A stretch of DNA of 64,000 nt from Pseudomonadota bacterium (GTDB taxonomy: Bacteria; Pseudomonadota; Gammaproteobacteria; Burkholderiales; Burkholderiaceae_F), in assembly GCA_023443095.1 (NCBI GenBank), contig JAEZVV010000100.1:1-64000 (forward strand), read 5' to 3'. The notes under the pieces are model-generated. The model saw only the letters and a list, made by a program, of their open reading frames with translations. It did not search any database and was not told the origin of the DNA. The position numbers were made by a program, and so were the translations under genes. Each line of letters opens with the position of its first letter. Within the stretch, counting starts at the first letter, position 1. Below are positions 27,429-36,927 of this stretch, piece by piece.

Positions 27429-27474
27429 AGCGGGGTCTGCTAGCTTGACTCTCCCCGCCCACTCCCCTGCCGCC

Positions 27475-28431
27475 ATGTTCCGCTGCTTGCTGGCCCTGCT
27501 TTTCTCCGGCGCCGCCTGGGCCCAGCCGTATTCCTTTGCGCTGATCGGCGATGCGCCCTACAACCGGACCGAAGCGTTCGCTTTCGAGGCCATGATCGAT
27601 TCGATCAATGCCGACCGCGACATCGACTTCGTCCTGCACGCGGGCGACATCAAGGGCAGCGGCGAACCCTGCAGCGACGATTTTCTGGCGCAACGCATCG
27701 CTCAGCTGCAGCGCTTCGCCCGGCCGCTGGTGATCACCCCCGGCGACAACGAGTGGACCGACTGCCACCGCACCCGCGCCGGCCGCTGGCTGCCGACTGA
27801 ACGCCTGGCCCGGCTGCGGCAGCTGATGTACCCCGACCCTCATGCCAGCCTCGGGCGTCAGAAGCTCGCGCTCGCCACCCAGGCCGATACGCCGGAGTTT
27901 TCCGAGTTCGTCGAAAACACGAGTTTCGAGCGCGGCCGTGTGGTCTACGCCACGGTCCACGTAGTCGGCAGCGGCAATGGCCGCGCGCCCTGGTCCGGGA
28001 TCGACCCGGGCGACAGCGCGGCAAGACCGCGGGCCGACCGGATCGCCGAACTCGAACGCCGCGAAGCGGCGGCCGCGGTCTGGATCGCAGCGACCTTCGC
28101 CCGCGCCCGCGAGACCGGAGCAAGCGCACTGGTGCTGCTGATGCAGGCCAATCCGCAGATTGAGAAGAGCGAGCGGAGGCGAGCGCCTTTCGAGGCGCTG
28201 CTGGCCCAGATCGCAACACTCGCGCGCGAGTTCGACCGTCCGGTGCTGCTCGCCCACGGCGACGAACACGAATATTTCGTCGACCGCCCGCTGCCCGCCG
28301 CGCCCAAGCTCACCCGGGTGCAGACCTTCGGCAGCCCGGCCGTGCATTGGGTCGAGGTGAGGGTCGATCCCGCCCAACCGCAGGTCTTTTCCTTCCGCCC
28401 GCATCACGTGTCCCTTCCCGGCGACGCCTGA
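27475..28431 (+). CDS. secreted calcineurin-like phosphoesterase-like protein
   Basis: 318 residues with a short signal peptide (MFRCLLALLFSGAAWA). Metallophosphatase-like motifs occur in order: GDAPYN, HAGDIKGSG, TPGDNEWTDC and a late HGDEHEYFVD. The first motif lacks the usual D-x-H, so metal binding may be altered. ATG 27475 gives a clean signal peptide; a TTG at 27445 would bury it. Substrate unknown. Confidence 0.7.
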   Translation: MFRCLLALLFSGAAWAQPYSFALIGDAPYNRTEAFAFEAMIDSINADRDIDFVLHAGDIKGSGEPCSDDFLAQRIAQLQRFARPLVITPGDNEWTDCHRTRAGRWLPTERLARLRQLMYPDPHASLGRQKLALATQADTPEFSEFVENTSFERGRVVYATVHVVGSGNGRAPWSGIDPGDSAARPRADRIAELERREAAAAVWIAATFARARETGASALVLLMQANPQIEKSERRRAPFEALLAQIATLAREFDRPVLLAHGDEHEYFVDRPLPAAPKLTRVQTFGSPAVHWVEVRVDPAQPQVFSFRPHHVSLPGDA

Positions 28432-28497
28432 ACCCGCACCGGGTCAAGCCCGGGCCCGACTCGCCCTAGCATCGGCCACGACGATGCGGAGGGCGAC

Positions 28498-29478
28498 ATG
28501 AAGATCTTCATCAGTTGGTCGGGCGAAGCGAGCCACCTGGCGGCCGAGGCCCTCAAGCAATGGCTGATCGATTTTTTCCAGTCGGTGGGCGAGGACGACG
28601 TCTTCCTGTCGTCGGAAGACATCGCCAAGGGCGAAGCCTGGTTCGCCAAGGTGATGGAAGTGCTCGATCAGTCGAGCATAGGCATCGTCTGCATCACGCG
28701 CGAGAATCAGCTCGCGCCCTGGATCCTGTTCGAGGCGGGCGCGCTGGCGAAACACCTGTATGCCAAGCAGGCGCGGGTGGTTCCGCTCGCGATCGGCCTG
28801 TCGCGCAATGAACTGTCCAGCCCGCTCAACGAGCTCAACGCCGCCGCCACCACCAAAGCCGACATCCTGCGGCTGGTGCTGGCGGTCAACCAGACGCTCG
28901 CCGCGCCGGTGGATAAAGGCAAGCTCGAGCGCAACTTCAGCAAGGCCTGGCCCGAACTCGATAGCGCGCTCGCCGCCGCCACCCAGAAGAGCCAGTCGCT
29001 CGTCAGCGCGCCGCGTTACGACTACGACGTGTTCCTGTCGGTACCGATGGCAGGTTGGCCGGCCAAGGAGTACGAACAGGGGTGGAAGGACATCAAGAAG
29101 GTGTTCGACGCGCTCAAGGACTGCGGGCTGCGCGTGTACTGGTCGGGCGAAGCGATCGACACCGTGGCCAAGTTCCAGAGCACCGACGTCTCGGCCAACA
29201 AGGACCTGCCGGCGATTGAACGCAGCCGCCATTTCATGCTGATCTATCCGAAGAAGCTGCCGACCAGCGCAATTTTCGAAGCCGGGTTCGCTTTTGCCCT
29301 AGGGAAACCGGCGCGGTATTTCACCCCGGTCTTCGCCGACCTGCCCTACCTGATGCGCAAGCTGCCGTCGCGCGCCGGGGTATCGCCGCCCTCGGTGCAT
29401 TCGGCCGACGAATGGAAGGACTACGACGAGCTGGCTGCCATCATCCGCATCAACGGCCGCGACTGGTTCGCTCCCTGA
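28498..29478 (+). CDS. TIR protein with a second NDT/TIR-like domain
   Basis: 326-residue cytoplasmic protein. Residues 1-130 are a TIR domain (IFISWSGE at 3-10; catalytic-type Glu79 in WILFEAGALAK). Bacterial TIR domains cleave NAD+ or make cyclic ADP-ribose isomers. After a linker, residues 174-320 form a second Rossmann-like domain (YDVFLSVPMAGW; VYWSGEAID; IFEAGFAFALGK with Glu261) resembling nucleoside 2-deoxyribosyltransferase or TIR-like folds. It stands alone on host-like DNA between unrelated genes. An anti-phage or NAD-sensing role is inferred. RBS GGAGGG precedes ATG 28498. Confidence 0.8.
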   Translation: MKIFISWSGEASHLAAEALKQWLIDFFQSVGEDDVFLSSEDIAKGEAWFAKVMEVLDQSSIGIVCITRENQLAPWILFEAGALAKHLYAKQARVVPLAIGLSRNELSSPLNELNAAATTKADILRLVLAVNQTLAAPVDKGKLERNFSKAWPELDSALAAATQKSQSLVSAPRYDYDVFLSVPMAGWPAKEYEQGWKDIKKVFDALKDCGLRVYWSGEAIDTVAKFQSTDVSANKDLPAIERSRHFMLIYPKKLPTSAIFEAGFAFALGKPARYFTPVFADLPYLMRKLPSRAGVSPPSVHSADEWKDYDELAAIIRINGRDWFAP

Positions 29479-29486
29479 ACCCGGCC

Positions 29487-30743
29487 TCAGGCCCGATAGG
29501 CGAAAGCCTCGGCGGCGAGGCTAGGGGTCCGCTTCGCCACCGCGTCAGCCACCAGCCGGGCGCTGCCCGCGGCCAGGGTCCAGCCCAGGGTGCCGTGGCC
29601 GACGTTGAGGTACAGATTGGCTAGCGGCGTGGCGCCTATCACCGGCCGGCCGCTGGCGGTGGCGGGCCGGAACCCGGCCCAGGCGTCGATCTCGGGTTCG
29701 ACTTCGGTCAGGCCTATCACCTGCCGCGCCGAGTCGAGCAAGGCTTCGATGCGCGCGGGTGGAATCCCCGCGCCGGCGCCGATCTCGACAAAACCCGCCA
29801 CCCGCACCCGGGTGTTGCCGCTCGCATCGGTCAGTGGAGCGAAAACCACCTTGCGTCGCAGGTCGGTGATCGAGACCTTGGGCACGGCCTCGCCGCGCGG
29901 ACGCAAGGTCACCGAATAACCCTTGAGCGGCTGGATGTTGAGCTTCAGGCCGGCCGCGACGGCCAGCCGCGGCGCCGCCGCACCGGTGGCCAGCACATAG
30001 GCGGCGGCGTCAATCGGCTCGCCATCGGTGAAAAGGCGGGTGATGCGCGACCCCTTCCGCTCGAAACCGAGGGCGCTGCGGCCCAGCTCAAAGCACACCC
30101 CGCGCGCCTGGAGCCGCGCCGCCAGCTCGGTGCAGAAATCGTGGCAGTCGGCCGCGGCGTCCGACGCCGTCCACACCCCGCCCGCGATGCCACCGGCGTA
30201 GCCCGCCAGTACCGGTTCGCGGGCCACGCACTCGGCCGCGCTCAGCACCTGCTGCTCGCAGCCCAGCTTGGCCTGGTAGGCAACTTGAGAGCGGGCGGCC
30301 TCCAGCGCGGCGACATCGGGATAAAGCACCAACTTGCCGGCGCGGGAAAAACCACAGGCAATGCCTTCGGCGGCGATCAGCGGCTCGACGATATCGCGCG
30401 ACAGGAAGGCAAGCGCCAGCAGGGCTTCGGTGGTGCGGCTCGAGTCGACGGTATTGCAGGCCCGCAGGAACGCCAGCAGCCAGGCCCACTGCGCGGGGCT
30501 CGCACGCAGGCGGAACTTGAGCGGCGAGTCTGCGGCAAGCAGCAGGCCCGGAATCTTGGCCGGGATCGAGGCGTCGGCCAGCGGCGCGACGTAGGAATAC
30601 GAGAGCTGGGCGCCGTTGCGCTGGCTTGCGCCTTCACCCGGCTCGCGGGCGCGGTCGACGACGGTGACTTGGTGGCCTTCGGCCTGCAGTTGCCAGGCGC
30701 TCATCAGGCCCACCACGCCTGCGCCGATCACACAGATTTGCAT
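29487..30743 (-). CDS. dadA: D-amino acid dehydrogenase
   Basis: 418-residue membrane-associated flavoenzyme that oxidises D-amino acids to 2-oxo acids and passes electrons to quinone. N-terminal FAD Rossmann fold ICVIGAGVVGLMSAWQL with Asp/Arg VVDRAREPGEGAS; a C-terminal GTLGWTLAAGSARLVAD closes the FAD site. Length fits DadA (about 430). No alanine racemase gene is adjacent. Confidence 0.92.
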   Translation of the reverse strand: MQICVIGAGVVGLMSAWQLQAEGHQVTVVDRAREPGEGASQRNGAQLSYSYVAPLADASIPAKIPGLLLAADSPLKFRLRASPAQWAWLLAFLRACNTVDSSRTTEALLALAFLSRDIVEPLIAAEGIACGFSRAGKLVLYPDVAALEAARSQVAYQAKLGCEQQVLSAAECVAREPVLAGYAGGIAGGVWTASDAAADCHDFCTELAARLQARGVCFELGRSALGFERKGSRITRLFTDGEPIDAAAYVLATGAAAPRLAVAAGLKLNIQPLKGYSVTLRPRGEAVPKVSITDLRRKVVFAPLTDASGNTRVRVAGFVEIGAGAGIPPARIEALLDSARQVIGLTEVEPEIDAWAGFRPATASGRPVIGATPLANLYLNVGHGTLGWTLAAGSARLVADAVAKRTPSLAAEAFAYRA

Positions 30744-30802
30744 GACGCCAGTCTAGAGCTTGGCACCGAGTGTTTTCACCCATCCACCGGCATGCGAAAT
30801 CT

Positions 30803-31615
30803 TCAATACGCCGCCGGCGCCCCCGGGATCACCGGCGAGGGGACCCGCTTGTCGGCAGCCGGCGGGCTGCCCGTACGCGCCAGCCAGAGTTCGAACGTAC
30901 CCGGCCTGGCATTGACCGCCACCGGCTTGCCGGCCAGCGATACCACCTGCACCACCAGCCCCTGGGTCGCGAGCTGGTTCGCCAGCTGGGCCGCGGCGCC
31001 GGCGTCGTCGGCGTGGAAATAACGCAGCTCGGCCGCGGCCGGCATCCGCGCGCTCCCCACCCGCTCCGGCGGCGGCACGATCGCCTGGCCGCTCGCCCTC
31101 AGCCCCGCCCGCAGCTGGGCGGCGAACCCGGCTTCGGCCGCTTCACCGTACTGGATGTAGAGCACCGGCTTGACCGGCACCGCGCCGGCCGGGCCAGTCT
31201 GCACCAGCACTTGCGCCGAGGCGACATAGGCCTGATTGATGGCGTCGCCGCCCGCCGACCGCGCCGCGCTGCCATTGCCGCCGGCCTCGGTGCGAGCAGC
31301 GGCGAGCAACTCGGCCGCGCCCTGAAGGCGCTTGGCCTGCTCGCGCAGCTCGACGTTTTCTTCGCTCACCTTGCGCAACTGGGCCTGGGCTTCGCTGCGC
31401 GCCTGTTCGGCGGCATTGAGCCGGATCGTTCCTTGCCAGAAAGTGATGCCGCCCATGGCCAGGGTGATGATCCCGCCCAGCATCGCCGCGAAGAACTGCG
31501 AGCTGCGCCACGGCTGACTCATGGCATGCGCCTCGAAGTCGAGCTTGCGCACCTCGGCCGCCAGCTTGCGGCGGCTCAGCTCCTCCGGACTGAGGGACTC
31601 GAGCGGTGCTTCCAT
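30803..31615 (-). CDS. membrane-anchored LytR_C-like protein
   Basis: 270 residues: a cytoplasmic N-terminus, one TM helix at about 44-65 (AMLGGIITLAMGGITFW), a short coiled coil at about 75-110 (AQAQLRKVSEENVELREQAKRL), and a C-terminal alpha/beta domain with a LytR_cpsA_psr C-terminal-like look. No enzymatic motif is seen. ATG 31615 is preferred because upstream in-frame sequence overlaps the neighbouring methyltransferase gene in another frame. Possibly a cell-wall or envelope structural protein. Confidence 0.6.
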   Translation of the reverse strand: MEAPLESLSPEELSRRKLAAEVRKLDFEAHAMSQPWRSSQFFAAMLGGIITLAMGGITFWQGTIRLNAAEQARSEAQAQLRKVSEENVELREQAKRLQGAAELLAAARTEAGGNGSAARSAGGDAINQAYVASAQVLVQTGPAGAVPVKPVLYIQYGEAAEAGFAAQLRAGLRASGQAIVPPPERVGSARMPAAAELRYFHADDAGAAAQLANQLATQGLVVQVVSLAGKPVAVNARPGTFELWLARTGSPPAADKRVPSPVIPGAPAAY

Positions 31616-31667
31616 CGCGGCTCCCGTGACAAGGTCGCGGCCACTGTAGCGGGGCGCCGGATGCCGG

Positions 31668-32555
31668 TCACGCGTCCGCGCCCGCTCCGCGCAGCCGGAA
31701 GTGAGCAAGCCGGGCAAAGGCCGACGAACACAGGCCGTCACTGCGGCCGTCGAAATATCGCCGCCCCTGCTCGTGATGGCAGAGGGTTTCGACCAGGGCG
31801 TAACCCAGGGCGCCGACCTCGGCCAGCAGCCGGTCGGGATCGAAGCTCGCCAGGAAGGGCTCGCCGCGCGCCTTGACGGCGCGGTGGATCGCCGCCACGT
31901 GCCGCTGTTCGGTTGCGTCCAGCAGCCCGGCATCGACGGCGAAATCGAACACGATTTCGCTGCCCGCCACCATGCAGGCCGCCATCTCTCGCAGCAAGCC
32001 GAAGATCGCCGGGGGGCTGAGGTAATACGTGGTGCCGAGCCAGGACACGAAAACGGGTCGGTCGAAATCGAACGAGGTGCGGGCGAGCGCTACCGCCAGG
32101 CCTTCGCGCTCGAAATCGACCGGCACGAAAACCAGATGCGGCGGCAGACGGTGGGTGAGCTTGCGCAGCCTTTCGCGCTTGGCGTTCTGGGTGGCGGGAT
32201 GGTCGAGTTCGTAGACGGTGAGCCGCTCGACCAAGTCGGGGCGGCGCAGGGCGAAGGAATCAAAACCGGCGCCGACGATCACGTATTGGCACACGCCCCG
32301 AGCCATCGCCTTTTCGAGCTGGTCTTCGCAGAAGCGCGAGCGCGCCACCACCTGGCCGCGCACTGGCAGCATCAGCTTGAAATAGCGCTTGGCGATATCG
32401 GTCAGCCAGCGGCTGCGCGCAATGAAACGCCAGCTGCGACTGGTGAGTTCGACCGCGTAGGGATCGTGGAACACCACCGGCTCGTCTTGCAGCGAATGCG
32501 CGGCGCGAATCGCGGCGGCGGCCTCGGCCGTGCGGCTGGCGCGGGTAGAACGCAT
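31668..32555 (-). CDS. class I SAM methyltransferase (LCMT/Ppm1-like)
   Basis: 295-residue cytosolic methyltransferase. It has the leucine-carboxyl-methyltransferase-like layout: R-T-A-E N-terminus, FHDPYAVEL, SAM motif VIVGAGFDSFALRR (about 92-105), acidic VYELDHPATQNAKRERL (about 114-130), and FVSWLGTTYYLSPPAI. Bacterial members often methylate O-groups in secondary metabolites. ATG 32555 has GAGGAG upstream. Divergent from the GGDEF gene. Confidence 0.83.
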   Translation of the reverse strand: MRSTRASRTAEAAAAIRAAHSLQDEPVVFHDPYAVELTSRSWRFIARSRWLTDIAKRYFKLMLPVRGQVVARSRFCEDQLEKAMARGVCQYVIVGAGFDSFALRRPDLVERLTVYELDHPATQNAKRERLRKLTHRLPPHLVFVPVDFEREGLAVALARTSFDFDRPVFVSWLGTTYYLSPPAIFGLLREMAACMVAGSEIVFDFAVDAGLLDATEQRHVAAIHRAVKARGEPFLASFDPDRLLAEVGALGYALVETLCHHEQGRRYFDGRSDGLCSSAFARLAHFRLRGAGADA

Positions 32556-32627
32556 GGACTTCTCCTCGTTATGCCCACGACCGCGCTGCAGCACCGTTCG
32601 GTCCCGCGCGGCCCCTCCCTGGGCGTG

Positions 32628-32646
32628 ATCCCGTCTGCGCGGGAAT
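32628..32646. repeat. dRS3-like inverted repeat unit
   Basis: ATCCC-GTCTGCGC-GGGAAT; the reverse strand reads ATTCCC-N8-GGGAT. It resembles the short dispersed ATTCCC-N8-GGGAAT elements common in betaproteobacterial genomes. It lies in the 250-bp divergent intergenic region. Confidence 0.5.
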
Positions 32647-32805
32647 GATTCCAATCTGTTCTGGCAGATCATGACGAGGGATTGGCAGCACTTGACGATT
32701 TCCGGGCCGGAAATTCGATGACGCGCTGCCGCATCGGGCAGGAATGCAACAAGCCACGGCAGACCGGGCACGGGCGGGCTTGCCCAGACAGCCTCGCCTT
32801 CGACC

Positions 32806-34029
32806 GTGGATTCGTTTGCGGAACGTCAATCGCGGCGCTCGGCCCGGCGCCGGCTCGGCGCGCCGAATGCGGTAGAAATATCGAAGGCCGATCCATCGGG
32901 CAAGCCGTCGCTGCGCAAGGCGCCGGCGACGGCCCGGTCAAGGTCGAACGATCAGCGCAAGCCCAGGTCCCCAGAATTGCCCAACACCAAACCAGAACCG
33001 CAGCGCCACACGCTGATCCGCGCCCTGTTTGACGAATACGTCGCCCTCTACACCTCGCGCGACGAGCGGCTGATCGGCCATTTCAGCGAAAACTTCAGCG
33101 GCTACGCCGGCAGCAGCGACATTCTGGTCCAGTCGCGCGAGGACTGGATAAAGGTCACGCGCCAGGACTTCGCCCAGATCCGCGGCCAGATCCATTTCGA
33201 GATGCGCGACATCGCCTTGCAGGACCTGAGCGAGGACGTGGTCATGGTGACGGCGTTCTTCCGCATCCACCTTCCGATTCCCGACCGCATCCTGGCGCGC
33301 GAAACCGCCCGCCTGGTGCTGGTTTTCAAGCTCGAGGCCGGGGCCTGGAAAATCGTTCACAGCGGCATCTCGATTCCCTACCACTTTGTACGCGAGGGCG
33401 AGGTCTACCCGGTCGTATCGCTGCGCGAACGCAATCGCGATCTCGAAGCGCTGGTCGAAGCCCGCACTCACGAACTCGAGGAGGCCAACCGCCGCTTCGA
33501 GCGCCTCAGCAATACCGACGGGCTCACCGGGATCGCCAATCGCCGCTATTTCGATTTGTGCCTGAGCCAGGAATGGAACTGCGCCCTGTGCAGCGGCAAA
33601 CCGCTGTCGCTGATCATGATCGACGTCGATCGATTCAAGCACTACAACGACCATTACGGCCATCTGGCTGGCGACTGTGCGCTCCAGGCCGTTGCCGCCG
33701 CCATCGCCGGCGTGGTCCGGCGCGCTGAGGAAACGGTGGCGCGTTACGGCGGCGAAGAATTCGTGGTGTTGCTGCCGGGGCTGGACCTGGCGGCCGCGGC
33801 CGACGTCGCTCGCCGCATCCAGCAAGCGGTCTGGTCGATCGCCCTACCCCACGCCGTCACCGCTCCCGGCATCCTCACCATCAGCCTGGGCGTGGCAAGC
33901 CTGGTCCCGCGCGCCGGGTGCGCCCCCGAGACCCTGGTGCGGCAGGCCGACCAGGCACTGTTCCGCAGCAAGCAATGCGGGCGCAACCAGATGCAGATGG
34001 CTGACCCCGATCTGGCGCCGATCGCCTGA
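32806..34029 (+). CDS. diguanylate cyclase with NTF2/SnoaL-like sensor domain
   Basis: 407 residues. A poorly conserved N-terminal about 65 residues may be over-extended from GTG 32806. Residues about 68-190 form an NTF2/SnoaL-like (DUF4440) domain (FDEYVALYTSRDERLIGHFSENFSGY). A short coiled coil (SLRERNRDLEALVEARTHE) leads to a GGDEF domain with active site YGGEEF, so it should make c-di-GMP. An RxxD inhibitory site is not evident. No TM segments. Confidence 0.85.
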   Translation: MDSFAERQSRRSARRRLGAPNAVEISKADPSGKPSLRKAPATARSRSNDQRKPRSPELPNTKPEPQRHTLIRALFDEYVALYTSRDERLIGHFSENFSGYAGSSDILVQSREDWIKVTRQDFAQIRGQIHFEMRDIALQDLSEDVVMVTAFFRIHLPIPDRILARETARLVLVFKLEAGAWKIVHSGISIPYHFVREGEVYPVVSLRERNRDLEALVEARTHELEEANRRFERLSNTDGLTGIANRRYFDLCLSQEWNCALCSGKPLSLIMIDVDRFKHYNDHYGHLAGDCALQAVAAAIAGVVRRAEETVARYGGEEFVVLLPGLDLAAAADVARRIQQAVWSIALPHAVTAPGILTISLGVASLVPRAGCAPETLVRQADQALFRSKQCGRNQMQMADPDLAPIA

Positions 34030-34063
34030 ACCTGGCGCTTCGGACCGAACGCGCCGCAGCCGA

Positions 34064-34098
34064 TACAACAAGGCCCGCACGAAGCGGGCCTTGTTGTA
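34064..34098. terminator. bidirectional rho-independent terminator
   Basis: Perfect 15-bp inverted repeat TACAACAAGGCCCGC / GCGGGCCTTGTTGTA with a 5-base loop. It lies between the convergent GGDEF and dctA genes and can serve both strands. Confidence 0.85.
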
Positions 34099-34112
34099 GG
34101 AAGAGGCAGGAA

Positions 34113-35453
34113 TCAGCGGCGGTCGCGGCTGGTGTCCATGTGCGCTTCGACCTGGTCGACCAGTTCTTCCGGCCGGTCGGCATCGGTCGGCGTTTCGTGA
34201 TCGAGGACCTGGTGCATGCGACGGGAGTCGAGCTCGCCACACCATTTGCCGACCACCAGGGTGGCGACGCCGTTGCCCACCAGGTTGGTCAGCGCGCGCG
34301 CTTCGGACATGAAGCGGTCGATGCCCAGAATCAGCGCCAAGCCGGCCACCGGCACGTCACCCACTGCCGACAGCGTTGCCGCCAGCACGATGAAGCCGCT
34401 GCCTGTCACGCCGGCCGCGCCTTTGCTCGTCAACAGCAGCACCGCCAGCAAGGTGAGCTGCTGGGTCAGCGTCATGTCGACGTTGCAGGCCTGGGCGATG
34501 AAGACCGCCGCCATCGTCAGGTAGATCGCCGTGCCGTCGAGGTTGAACGAATAACCGGTCGGGATCACCAGGCCCACCACCGACTTGCTGACGCCGGCGT
34601 TTTCCATCTTGACCATCATGCGCGGCAGCACCGACTCGGACGACGAGGTGCCGAGCACGATCAGGAGTTCTTCCTTGATGTATTTGATGAAGCGCAGGAT
34701 CGAGAAGCCGTGCGCACGTGCGATCGAACCCAGCACGAACAACACGAAGGCCAGACAGGTCAGATAGAAAGTTCCCATCAGCTTGGCCAGCGGCACCAGC
34801 GAGCCCAGACCGTACTTGCCGATGGTGAAGGCCATCGCCCCGAACGCGCCGATCGGGGCGACACGCATGATGATGCCGACGATCTGGAACAGGACGTGCG
34901 AAGTCTTTTCGATCAGGTCGAACACCAGGGTGCCGCGACCGCCGAACTGGTGCAGGGCAAAGCCGAACAGCACCGAGAAGAACAGGACCTGGAGGATGTC
35001 GCCCGACGCAAACGCGCCGACCACCGTGCTGGGAATGACGTTGAGCAGGAAGTCGGTGGTCGTCGTCATCTTGCCGGGCCCGGTGAACGCGGCAACGGCC
35101 TTGGTGTCGAGCGTGGCCGGGTCGACGTTCATGCCGGCGCCGGGCTGGATCACGTTGACCAGGACCAGGCCGACGATCAGCGCCAGGGTGCTGACGATTT
35201 CGAAATACAGGAGCGCCATGCCGCCGGTCTTTCCGACCTTCTTCATGTCCTCCATGCCGGCGATGCCCACCACGACCGTGCAGAAGATCACCGGCGCGAT
35301 GATCATCTTGATCAGCTTGATGAAGGCGTCGCCGAAAGGCTTCATCGCCGTTCCGGCCTCGGGCCAGAAATGGCCTAACAAGACACCAATGATGATGGCG
35401 ACGATGACCTGGAAATAAAGCGTCGTGTAAAGCGGCCGTCTTTGCTGCGACAT
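34113..35453 (-). CDS. dctA: C4-dicarboxylate transport protein DctA
   Basis: 446-residue inner-membrane secondary transporter (DAACS family) for succinate, fumarate and malate. Characteristic segments: [21 protein letters not shown] (TM2), the serine-rich [13 protein letters not shown] re-entrant loop, and [23 protein letters not shown]. The short C-terminal tail is charged. A 21-bp palindrome lies 19 bp upstream of the start. Confidence 0.94.
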   Translation of the reverse strand: MSQQRRPLYTTLYFQVIVAIIIGVLLGHFWPEAGTAMKPFGDAFIKLIKMIIAPVIFCTVVVGIAGMEDMKKVGKTGGMALLYFEIVSTLALIVGLVLVNVIQPGAGMNVDPATLDTKAVAAFTGPGKMTTTTDFLLNVIPSTVVGAFASGDILQVLFFSVLFGFALHQFGGRGTLVFDLIEKTSHVLFQIVGIIMRVAPIGAFGAMAFTIGKYGLGSLVPLAKLMGTFYLTCLAFVLFVLGSIARAHGFSILRFIKYIKEELLIVLGTSSSESVLPRMMVKMENAGVSKSVVGLVIPTGYSFNLDGTAIYLTMAAVFIAQACNVDMTLTQQLTLLAVLLLTSKGAAGVTGSGFIVLAATLSAVGDVPVAGLALILGIDRFMSEARALTNLVGNGVATLVVGKWCGELDSRRMHQVLDHETPTDADRPEELVDQVEAHMDTSRDRR

Positions 35454-35471
35454 CCTGCTGCTCCTGATGGA

Positions 35472-35492
35472 CCTGTCCGAACTTCGGGCAGG
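35472..35492. promoter_or_regulatory. palindrome upstream of dctA
   Basis: Imperfect palindrome with arms CCTG.CCGAA / TTCGG.CAGG, 19 bp before the dctA start. Its position would block ribosome access or an elongating polymerase, so it may be an operator or leader hairpin. The regulator is unknown. Confidence 0.35.
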
Positions 35493-35635
35493 GTGCGGAG
35501 GCTAGCCTGACAAATAGCTCGGGCGCTCCGGAGTGCTTCCCCTCCCTTGACTTGCCTCAAGGAGAGGGAATCCCCTCCGGGAGCACCCTTAATACCGATC
35601 CTGCCTCGATAGACCGTCTGTCGGAAACCTCAGGC

Positions 35636-36790
35636 TCAGGCCGAGAGCTCGTAGACACGGCGGGCAGCGGCAAGGTCGAAATCGCGCCGCTCTCCCAGCT
35701 TCACCATGCCGTGGCGCTCGAGCTGCTCGATCAGCGCGGGAATCGTGTCGGCGGCGATGCCGTAGTCCGACAGCCGGGTCGGCACCTGCATCGCTTCGAA
35801 AAACTCGCGGGTACGAGCGATCGCTGCGTCGATCCGCGCCTCCTCGTCGCCCTCGGCCAGCTCCCACACCCGCTCCGCGTATTGCAGCAGCTTGCCGCGC
35901 TTCTCCTGGCGCCGGTGCTGCAGCATCGCCGGCAGAACCACGGCGAGCGTCTGCGCGTGGTCCAGCCGGTGCAAGGCGGTGAGCTCGTGCCCCAGCATGT
36001 GGGTCGCCCAGTCCTGCGGCACGCCGGCACCGATCAGACCGTTGAGCGCCAGCGTCGCGCACCACATCAGGTTGGCGCGAACCTCGTAGTTGTCAGGTTC
36101 GGCGAGCGCCCGGGGACCCTCTTCGATCAAGGTCAGGAGCAGGCCCTCGGCAAAGCGGTCCTGCACCTTGGCGTCGGCCGGATAGGTCAGGTATTGCTCG
36201 GCGATGTGGACGAAGGCGTCGACCACGCCGTTGGCCACCTGGCGCGGCGGCAAGGTGAAGGTCTTACTCGGATCGAGCACCGAAAAGACGGGAAACAGCA
36301 GCGGGCTGGAAAAAGCCAGCTTGTCGCGGGTGGCGCGCCGGGTGATGACCGCGCCGCTGTTCATCTCGGATCCGGTGGCAGGCAGGGTCAGCACGGAAGC
36401 GAAAGGCAGGGCGGCTTGCACCTTGGCACGCCGGGCCAGGATGTCCCAGGGCTCGCCGGCGAACGGAACCGCCGCGGCGATGAACTTGGTGCCGTCGATC
36501 ACCGAGCCGCCGCCCACCGCGAGGATGAAGTCGATCGACTCGCGCCGAGCGAGTTCGACCGCCAACATCAAGGTCTCGTAGGTCGGGTTGGGCTCGATGC
36601 CGCCGAACTCGAACACGGTGCGACCGGCAAGCGCCGCCCGCACTTCGGCCAGGGTGCCGGTCTTGATCACGCTGCCGCCACCGTAGGTGACAAGGACGCG
36701 GGCGGAGGCCGGGATTTCGGCACCGATGTCGGCAATCCGGCCACGGCCGAACAGGATCCGGGTCGGGTTCTGGAAAGTGAAGTTGAGCAT
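35636..36790 (-). CDS. yqhD: iron-containing alcohol dehydrogenase (YqhD-like)
   Basis: 384-residue cytosolic NADPH-dependent aldehyde reductase. It begins MLNFTFQNPTRILFGRG, typical of YqhD/BDH. It has the nucleotide motif VGGGSVIDG (about 92-100), ATGSEMNSGAV, and the metal-site His pattern HMLGHELTALHRLDH. It likely detoxifies short-chain and reactive aldehydes. ATG 36790 is preferred over an in-frame start 12 codons upstream. Confidence 0.9.
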   Translation of the reverse strand: MLNFTFQNPTRILFGRGRIADIGAEIPASARVLVTYGGGSVIKTGTLAEVRAALAGRTVFEFGGIEPNPTYETLMLAVELARRESIDFILAVGGGSVIDGTKFIAAAVPFAGEPWDILARRAKVQAALPFASVLTLPATGSEMNSGAVITRRATRDKLAFSSPLLFPVFSVLDPSKTFTLPPRQVANGVVDAFVHIAEQYLTYPADAKVQDRFAEGLLLTLIEEGPRALAEPDNYEVRANLMWCATLALNGLIGAGVPQDWATHMLGHELTALHRLDHAQTLAVVLPAMLQHRRQEKRGKLLQYAERVWELAEGDEEARIDAAIARTREFFEAMQVPTRLSDYGIAADTIPALIEQLERHGMVKLGERRDFDLAAARRVYELSA

Positions 36791-36927
36791 GTGACGCCTA
36801 GCGCGAGGAAACGATCGAATCGACATGCTAGGCCATCGACTGGGCTATCGACCGGCTGCCGCGGCTCACGATGACGACAGACCGCGACACCGCGTGTTAA
36901 AACGCGACTTCACTCCGGATCCGACCC

